NCBI GenBank assembly: GCA_937868205.1
Contig: CALMMC010000110.1
Coordinates: forward strand, 1 to 10,805
DNA: 10,805 nt
Source: JAAZPG01 sp012797375
Lineage (GTDB): Bacteria > Acidobacteriota > Aminicenantia > Aminicenantales > UBA4085
Direction of reading: 5' to 3'
The position numbers and the translations under genes are program-made. The first letter of the stretch is position 1. Every line of letters starts with the position of its first letter. The notes beneath the pieces are model-generated. The model was not told the DNA's origin and ran no database searches. It saw nothing but the letters and a program-made list of their open reading frames with translations. Positions 6,905 through 10,805 of the stretch are shown one piece after another.

Positions 6905-6933
6905 TGGAAAGCAACGGAAAATTCCGTTAAAAT
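6905..6933 (+). promoter_or_regulatory. Candidate def-fmt promoter
   Basis: TGGAAA (6905-6910, four of six to TTGACA) and TAAAAT (6928-6933, five of six to TATAAT) are separated by exactly 17 bases, just after the OPT terminator. The predicted transcription start near 6940 leaves a leader of only about 12 bases before the def ATG. No strong Shine-Dalgarno is seen in it; GCGGAAACGG is the only purine-rich stretch. Confidence 0.5.
6913..6928. promoter_or_regulatory. Operator-like inverted repeat inside the def promoter
   Basis: AACGGAA (6913-6919) and TTCCGTT (6922-6928) form a perfect 7-bp dyad with a two-base centre. It fills the spacer between the candidate -35 and -10 and touches the first base of the -10. 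Its size and place suit a dimeric repressor site, but no regulator is known for it and it could be chance. Confidence 0.4.
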
Positions 6934-6951
6934 GTTTTGCGGAAACGGCCC

Positions 6952-7461
6952 ATGTCCCTGAGACCCATTATCACCATCGGGCATAAAACCCTGGCCGCGA
7001 AGTCCGCTCCGGTCACAGTCATCGACGACGGCGTCCGGACATTGGCCCGGGACATGATCGAAACCCTCCATGCCGCCCCGGGTCTCGGCCTCTCCGCCCC
7101 CCAGGTCAACGTTTCCGTCCGCCTGATCGTCCTCGATCTTTCCATCGGTGAAAATCCCGACGATCTCATCATCATGATCAACCCGGAAATCACCTCCCAG
7201 GAAGGCCAAATCATCCGGGAGGAAGGATGCCTGTCCGTCCCCGAAGTCTTCGAAAAAGTGACCCGGCCGCAGAAAGTCACGGTCCAGGGGCTCGACCTTG
7301 AAGGAAAGGAAAGGGTTTTGGAGGCCCGGGATCTTCTCGCCCGGGTGTTCTGCCACGAAATCGATCACCTGGACGGCAAGCTGTTCGTTGACCGCCTCTC
7401 CCCCCTGAAGCGCAGCTTGATCCGGAAGAAATTCAGAAAAGCGGCGGCTGCGAAGCCCTGA
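6952..7461 (+). CDS. def: Peptide deformylase
   Basis: A 169-residue metallohydrolase that removes the formyl group from the N-terminal methionine of new proteins in the cytoplasm. All three family motifs are present: motif I GLGLSAPQ (44-51, with Ser where Ala is usual), motif II EGCLS (91-95) with the metal-ligand Cys93, and motif III HEIDH (135-139) with metal ligands His135 and His139 and catalytic Glu136. Length is normal and the C-terminus is basic (LKRSLIRKKFRKAAAAKP). The ATG at 6952 is chosen because SLRPIITIG is the usual start region; an upstream TTG at 6937 is in frame but would lie at the predicted transcription start. The gene is followed after 8 nt by fmt, the enzyme that adds the formyl group it removes. 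Confidence 0.97.
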   Translation: MSLRPIITIGHKTLAAKSAPVTVIDDGVRTLARDMIETLHAAPGLGLSAPQVNVSVRLIVLDLSIGENPDDLIIMINPEITSQEGQIIREEGCLSVPEVFEKVTRPQKVTVQGLDLEGKERVLEARDLLARVFCHEIDHLDGKLFVDRLSPLKRSLIRKKFRKAAAAKP

Positions 7462-7469
7462 ACGCCCCC

Positions 7470-8411
7470 ATGCGCGTCGTCTTTTTCGGAAGTCCCGAGG
7501 CGGCCGTCCCCTCGTTCCAGGCCCTCCTCGAAGCCGGCCACGAAATCCCTCTCGTCATCGCCCAACCCGACCGCCCCGTCGGACGAGGCAGGCGCCTTCT
7601 TCCCGGTCCGGTCAAGCGGTTCGCCCTCGACCGCGGGATCCCCGTCGCCCAGCCGGAAAAAATCCGTTTGGATCCGGAGATCCTCGACCGGCTTCGGGCC
7701 GCGGCTCCCGATATCCAAGTCGTCGTCGCCTACGGCCAGATCATCCCCATGACGATCGTGGCCCTTCCGCCGCGGGGGACGGTCAATGTCCATTTCTCCC
7801 TCCTGCCCCGCTTCCGGGGAGCCGCCCCGGTCGCGGCCGCGATCGCGGCCGGAGAGACACGGACGGGCGTGACGATCTTCAGCTTGAACGAGAAAATGGA
7901 CGAGGGCGACATCCTGGCCGAGGAGGAAACTCCGATCGGTTCCTTGGAAACGGCCGGAGAGCTCGAAGCCCGCCTGGCCTCGCTCGGGGCCGGACTTCTT
8001 CTCCGAACGCTCGACCGCATCGATGAAATCATCCCCCGTTCCCAGGATCATTCGCTGGCGACGCTCGCGCCTAAGATCCGCAAGGAGGACGGCCGGATCG
8101 AATGGACGCGGAGCGCCGTCGAAATCGACCGGCGCGTCCGGGCCTTAAGCCCGAAACCGGCGGCCTTCGTCCGGCTGCGGGGAAGCCGGTTGATCATCCT
8201 CGCCGGCCGGCCCGTCGAAGGCGTCGCCACGCCCGCCCATCAGGGCCCGCCGGGGACGGTGACAAGCCTGTCCAAGGAGGGGATTACGGTCGCTTGCGGC
8301 GGGGGGACGCGTTATCTGATCACCCGCCTCCATCCGGAAAGCCGGGCGGAAATGGACGCCCATGCCTTCGTCTTGGGGGGAGGGATTCAAGCGGGGGATT
8401 TGCTCGAATAG
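7470..8411 (+). CDS. fmt: Methionyl-tRNA formyltransferase
   Basis: A 313-residue cytoplasmic enzyme that transfers a formyl group from 10-formyltetrahydrofolate to Met-tRNA(fMet), allowing bacterial translation initiation. The N-terminal catalytic domain (about 1-190) starts MRVVFFGSPE and contains QPDRPVGRG (32-40), VVAYGQIIP (85-93) and NVHFSLLPRFRGAAPV (106-121). Asn106, His108 and Asp144 (in NEKMDEGDIL) match the catalytic triad of the family. The C-terminal OB-like tRNA-binding domain spans about 205-313. Length is normal. The gene follows def by 8 nt with no clear Shine-Dalgarno, so it probably shares the def transcript. The 3' end converges on the M23 peptidase gene with only three bases between stop codons and no visible terminator. 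Confidence 0.97.
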   Translation: MRVVFFGSPEAAVPSFQALLEAGHEIPLVIAQPDRPVGRGRRLLPGPVKRFALDRGIPVAQPEKIRLDPEILDRLRAAAPDIQVVVAYGQIIPMTIVALPPRGTVNVHFSLLPRFRGAAPVAAAIAAGETRTGVTIFSLNEKMDEGDILAEEETPIGSLETAGELEARLASLGAGLLLRTLDRIDEIIPRSQDHSLATLAPKIRKEDGRIEWTRSAVEIDRRVRALSPKPAAFVRLRGSRLIILAGRPVEGVATPAHQGPPGTVTSLSKEGITVACGGGTRYLITRLHPESRAEMDAHAFVLGGGIQAGDLLE

Positions 8412-8414
8412 CGG

Positions 8415-9326
8415 TCAGAATTCGTCCAAGATATACAAATTGGGATTGACCGCGCTGCCGTTAAGGCGGACCTCGTAATGGACGTGGTCGCCCAGCGCCC
8501 GGCCCGTCCGTCCGACGAGGCCGATCGTATCGCCTCTCTTGACCCGGGCGCCCGGCTTGATAAGCGCTTTGCTCAAGTGCCCGTAGAGCGTCGTGATTCC
8601 GTTGCCGTGGTTGATGATGATATTGTTCCCCAGGGCGCCGTCGTAGGCGACCCGGAGAACGGCGCCGTCGGCCGTGGCGACCACCGGATTTCCATGAACC
8701 GTGGCGATGTCGAGGCCGGAATGGAAGGCACGCCGGCCCGAGCCGAACGGATCGAGGCGCCAGCCGAAACCGCTGGAGCGGTAGCCGATGACCGGGGCGA
8801 TGGAGGGCCGGGTGGCGAACTGGCCCTGGAGCTGCTCGAAATGGGAAAGCAGGGCGTCAAGGTTTTTCTCAAGGTCATCGGCCGTCCGCGTCAGATCCTG
8901 GACGGAGGCGATCGACGGCGGCGGATTTCCGGGAGGAGGGATCACTTGAGCCGCATCCGGCGGAAAGGCGGATTGCCCGCCGCCGACGCCGGGATTCGTC
9001 AACATTTCCGGCGACTTGATCCCGGCGAAGACATTCAGCTTGCCGGCGTATTCCCGGAAGCCGTTCAGCTTCCGCTCCAGCTCCCCGACCTTCGTCCCAT
9101 AAACGCGCAGCTCTTCCTTCTGCTTCGCGTTTTCGGCGACCAGGGAGTGGTAGCTCCGGCGGGAAAGGCGGACGCGGACATAATCGACCGTAACGGCCGT
9201 CATCAAAACGGCCAGACCGATGCCGCAAACCGTCGCGGCCTTGACCGTCCTCCGCGAAAACGACCATGTCCGGGGAGACTTGGTGGTATGCGGAATGACG
9301 ATCAGGGAGAGATGCTTCTTTCCCAT
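8415..9326 (-). CDS. Membrane-anchored M23 family metallopeptidase
   Basis: A 303-residue probable peptidoglycan endopeptidase or amidase activator. The basic N-terminus (MGKKHLSLIVIPHTTKSPR) is followed by one membrane helix at about 28-50. A coiled coil at about 58-100, a proline-rich linker (130-138), a second helical stretch (142-170) and the LytM/M23 domain (about 180-300) come next. The zinc site is intact: His202 and Asp206 in HSGLD, and His283 in HVH (281-283), with His250 in YGHLS. So it should be catalytically active, unlike degenerate EnvC/NlpD-type activators. The usual GPHLH signature reads GDHVH. The ATG is set by an upstream in-frame TAA 9 bases away; AGGAGGG lies at an unusually long 17-base distance (9344-9350). 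It probably works in the wall-synthesis theme of this locus. Confidence 0.9.
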   Translation of the reverse strand: MGKKHLSLIVIPHTTKSPRTWSFSRRTVKAATVCGIGLAVLMTAVTVDYVRVRLSRRSYHSLVAENAKQKEELRVYGTKVGELERKLNGFREYAGKLNVFAGIKSPEMLTNPGVGGGQSAFPPDAAQVIPPPGNPPPSIASVQDLTRTADDLEKNLDALLSHFEQLQGQFATRPSIAPVIGYRSSGFGWRLDPFGSGRRAFHSGLDIATVHGNPVVATADGAVLRVAYDGALGNNIIINHGNGITTLYGHLSKALIKPGARVKRGDTIGLVGRTGRALGDHVHYEVRLNGSAVNPNLYILDEF

Positions 9327-9349
9327 GGGAATTCTTTAAACCGCCCTCC

Positions 9350-9379
9350 TGAATAACACAAGCCCGAAAGGGATGTCAA
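9350..9379 (-). promoter_or_regulatory. Possible promoter of the M23 peptidase gene
   Basis: On the minus strand, a perfect -35 TTGACA (9374-9379) lies in the 74-bp gap after the SDR gene. Eighteen bases on is only a poor -10 (TATTCA, 9350-9355, three of six). The start of transcription would then fall close to the AGGAGGG at 9344-9350. The -35 is convincing; the -10 is not, so the gene may also be read through from the SDR. Confidence 0.3.
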
Positions 9380-9400
9380 GGCATAATTTTTCGGCCGGGG

Positions 9401-10168
9401 TCAACCGCACAGGACCGCTCCGCCGTTGACGTTGATGATCGCCCCGGTGATATGCCGGGCCAGGTCGGAGGCCAGGAAGAGGATCGGGCCGGCGATATCC
9501 TCGGCCGGCGGGATGCGTTTCAGGGGGATCGACTGGCGGATGCTCTCCCGGAAGGCCGGGTCGGCGAACGAACCGGCGCTCATGTCCGTGTCCACCCAGC
9601 CCGGGGCGACGCAATTGACCCGGATGCCGAAGGGAGCCAGCTCCGAGGACCAGGACTTGGTCAGGGCGTTCAAGGCTCCCTTGGTCGCGGCGTAATGGGA
9701 ATGATGGGCCTCGCCCCGGATTCCGGCCGTCGATCCGACGTTGATGATGCATCCCTTGCTGCGGGCCTTCATCTGCGGGACGACGGCGTCCGTCAGGTAA
9801 TAAACGCCGTCCAGGTTGACCTCCATCGTCGTCTTCCAGGCCTCGACGTTTCCCTCGCCCATTTCCAGGTAAGTCCAGATGCCGTGATTGTTGACGAGGA
9901 TGTCGACGCCTCCCCAGGCGTCGGCGACCGCCCCGGCCAGGGCCGCGGCGTCTTCCCGGCGGGCCAGGTCGGCTTTCCGGACCAGGCAGAGCCGGCCTCG
10001 GGATTCGACGGCTTCCTTGACCTCGGCCGCCGCTTTTTCGTCGCGGACATAATTGAACGCGACGTCGCTGCCGGCCTCGGCGAACAGGATCGCCGCCGCC
10101 CGGCCGATGCCGCGGGAGCCGCCCGTGATCAGGGTGCGTTGTCCGTTCAGGGTAATCACGGCGCTCAC
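9401..10168 (-). CDS. Short-chain dehydrogenase/reductase, FabG-like
   Basis: A 255-residue classical SDR, an NAD(P)-dependent oxidoreductase with a Rossmann fold. The cofactor motif TGGSRGIG is at 15-22, and the structural motif NNHG is at 93-96 (NNAG is usual). The catalytic tetrad is complete: Asn118, Ser146, Tyr159 and Lys163 in YAATK. The C-terminus GAIINVNGGAVLCG resembles 3-oxoacyl-ACP reductases, but many SDRs of other specificity look the same, so the substrate is left open. The GTG at 10168 overlaps the upstream aconitase stop as GTGA. An in-frame GTG at 10159, preceded by AGGTGA, is an equally possible start. Coupling to an aconitase gene suggests joint expression but does not define a pathway. 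Confidence 0.92.
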   Translation of the reverse strand: MSAVITLNGQRTLITGGSRGIGRAAAILFAEAGSDVAFNYVRDEKAAAEVKEAVESRGRLCLVRKADLARREDAAALAGAVADAWGGVDILVNNHGIWTYLEMGEGNVEAWKTTMEVNLDGVYYLTDAVVPQMKARSKGCIINVGSTAGIRGEAHHSHYAATKGALNALTKSWSSELAPFGIRVNCVAPGWVDTDMSAGSFADPAFRESIRQSIPLKRIPPAEDIAGPILFLASDLARHITGAIINVNGGAVLCG

Positions 10169-10683
10169 CTGTCCCCGGCGTAGCCGAGGGTAAAATCCTT
10201 GGTCCCGGCGAAATCCAGCGGGGCGTACAATTCCTCGGCCGCCGGCAACACTTTCGCCTTCATTGTCTCGAAATATTCGGCCGGGCTCGGAAGGGCGCCC
10301 TTGAGGGCGGCGACCGCCGCCAGCTCGGCCGAGCCCAGATAGACCCGGGCCCCGTCGCCCATCCGGTCGTCGAAATTGCGGGTCGAGGTGGACAGGATCG
10401 TCGCCTTGGGGGCCACCCGGGCTTGGTTGCCCATGCACAGCGAACACCCCGGAATCTCCGTCCGTGCCCCCACCTGGGAATAGATCGCGTAGTACCCTTC
10501 CATTTTCAGCCGGGTCTCGTCCATTTTCGTCGGCGGCGTCAGCCAGATCTTGGCCGGCGGGCAGCCGGCCTGCATCTCGAACGAGGGCAGCTTCACGGGA
10601 AGGTCTTCGTCGGCGGCAAGCTCCCGCGCGACGCCGCTCATCGAGAGACAGTCGCCGCGGTTGGACATCACGGTGACGTTCAC
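10165..10683 (-). CDS. acnB: AcnB-type aconitase / 2-methylisocitrate dehydratase, C-terminal part, broken at the right edge
   Basis: The last 130 residues or so clearly match the C-terminus of the bifunctional aconitate hydratase B, the 4Fe-4S enzyme interconverting citrate and isocitrate in the TCA cycle. Seen here are PAKIWLTPPTKMD (43-55), GYYAIYSQVGARTEIPGCSLCMGNQARV (63-90), STSTRNFDDRMG (98-109) and GSAELAAVAAL (117-127). Cys80 and Cys83 would be two of the three cluster ligands. The full enzyme is about 860 residues. The third ligand, normally in GSCMTN some 30 residues before PPTKMD, is absent, and residues 1-42 do not resemble the family. An in-frame TAG lies at 10708-10710. The GTG at 10683 is therefore only the first possible start after that stop, not a believable natural one. 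Assembly chimera is the likely cause; a true pseudogene or divergent paralogue is less likely. Confidence 0.85.
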   Translation of the reverse strand: MNVTVMSNRGDCLSMSGVARELAADEDLPVKLPSFEMQAGCPPAKIWLTPPTKMDETRLKMEGYYAIYSQVGARTEIPGCSLCMGNQARVAPKATILSTSTRNFDDRMGDGARVYLGSAELAAVAALKGALPSPAEYFETMKAKVLPAAEELYAPLDFAGTKDFTLGYAGDR

Positions 10684-10805
10684 CCTGGGCCAGGCGCTCG
10701 CGCCTTCCTACTCCACCTCCTCTAACACCATCACGCGCATTGTGCGCGTGTCGGCTGTCGAAGAGGCAGCCAGCCTGCTCTCCACCTAATCTACCAACCA
10801 ATACA
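10684..10805. other. Right-edge tail, probably not contiguous with the aconitase gene
   Basis: All minus-strand continuation of the aconitase frame ends at a TAG (10708-10710), and the other minus frames do not resemble aconitase. On the plus strand an open frame runs through this tail to a TAA at 10787-10789, ending in RIVRVSAVEEAASLLST, which reads like a plausible protein C-terminus that I do not recognise. A perfect hairpin lies at 10732-10750. I infer a join to foreign or misassembled sequence somewhere between about 10557 and 10710. Confidence 0.5.
10732..10750. repeat. Perfect 8-bp inverted repeat (hairpin)
   Basis: CACGCGCA (10732-10739) and TGCGCGTG (10743-10750) are exact reverse complements around the loop TTG. 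There is no T-tract after it, so it is not a classical terminator. It lies inside the possible plus-strand reading frame of the right tail. Confidence 0.6.

Noticed and set aside
6932..6934. ATG at 6932 as the def start
   Set aside because: It is not in frame with the deformylase motifs and overlaps the candidate -10.
1..10805. CRISPR arrays, tRNA or rRNA genes, insertion sequences, phage or defence genes
   Set aside because: No regularly spaced repeats, cloverleaf-like sequences, rRNA motifs, or transposase or defence-protein motifs were seen; nearly all genomic sequence is taken up by housekeeping genes.

Overview
The window is a high-GC bacterial contig end, almost certainly from an Illumina Nextera metagenome or genome assembly. 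Strong GC3 bias, the Def/Fmt pair and a complete mre/mrd cell-shape operon mark it as bacterial and rod-shaped. A B-type aconitase and an acyl-carrier-reductase-like SDR fit a diderm such as Acidobacteriota/Aminicenantota, but the phylum is only a guess and there is no rRNA or other marker to settle it.

Layout. Bases 1-227 are not genome: 162-227 is a complete Nextera i7 adapter (P7 primer, 8-nt index, transposase mosaic end), and 1-161 is AT-rich read-through noise beyond it. Genomic DNA starts at 228. On the minus strand, 4581 down to 228 holds mreB-mreC-mreD-mrdA-rodA, overlapping or tightly spaced. This is the elongasome: actin-like MreB, its membrane partners MreC and MreD, the transpeptidase PBP2 and the glycosyltransferase RodA (cut off by the contig end). 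Divergent from it, an OPT-family oligopeptide transporter (4767-6791, +) has a near-consensus sigma70 promoter and a textbook rho-independent terminator. Next, def and fmt (6952-8411, +) form the formyl-methionine cycle pair, behind their own promoter with a dyad in its spacer. Converging on fmt with a 3-nt gap is a membrane-anchored M23 zinc peptidase (9326-8415, -), probably another wall-remodelling protein. Last on the minus strand comes a FabG-like SDR (10168-9401), translationally coupled to the C-terminal part of an AcnB-type aconitase (10683-10165).

The right edge is suspect. The aconitase sequence stops matching the family pattern upstream of about 10557, lacks the first Fe-S cysteine, and meets an in-frame stop at 10708-10710. 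The last ~120 bases read more naturally as the end of an unrelated plus-strand gene. A chimeric join is likely.

The gene content is mostly ordinary housekeeping. I found no undescribed system. The most interesting biological point is a Glu-to-Gln change at the presumed catalytic position of MreB. The most important practical points are the adapter and probable chimera at the two ends.
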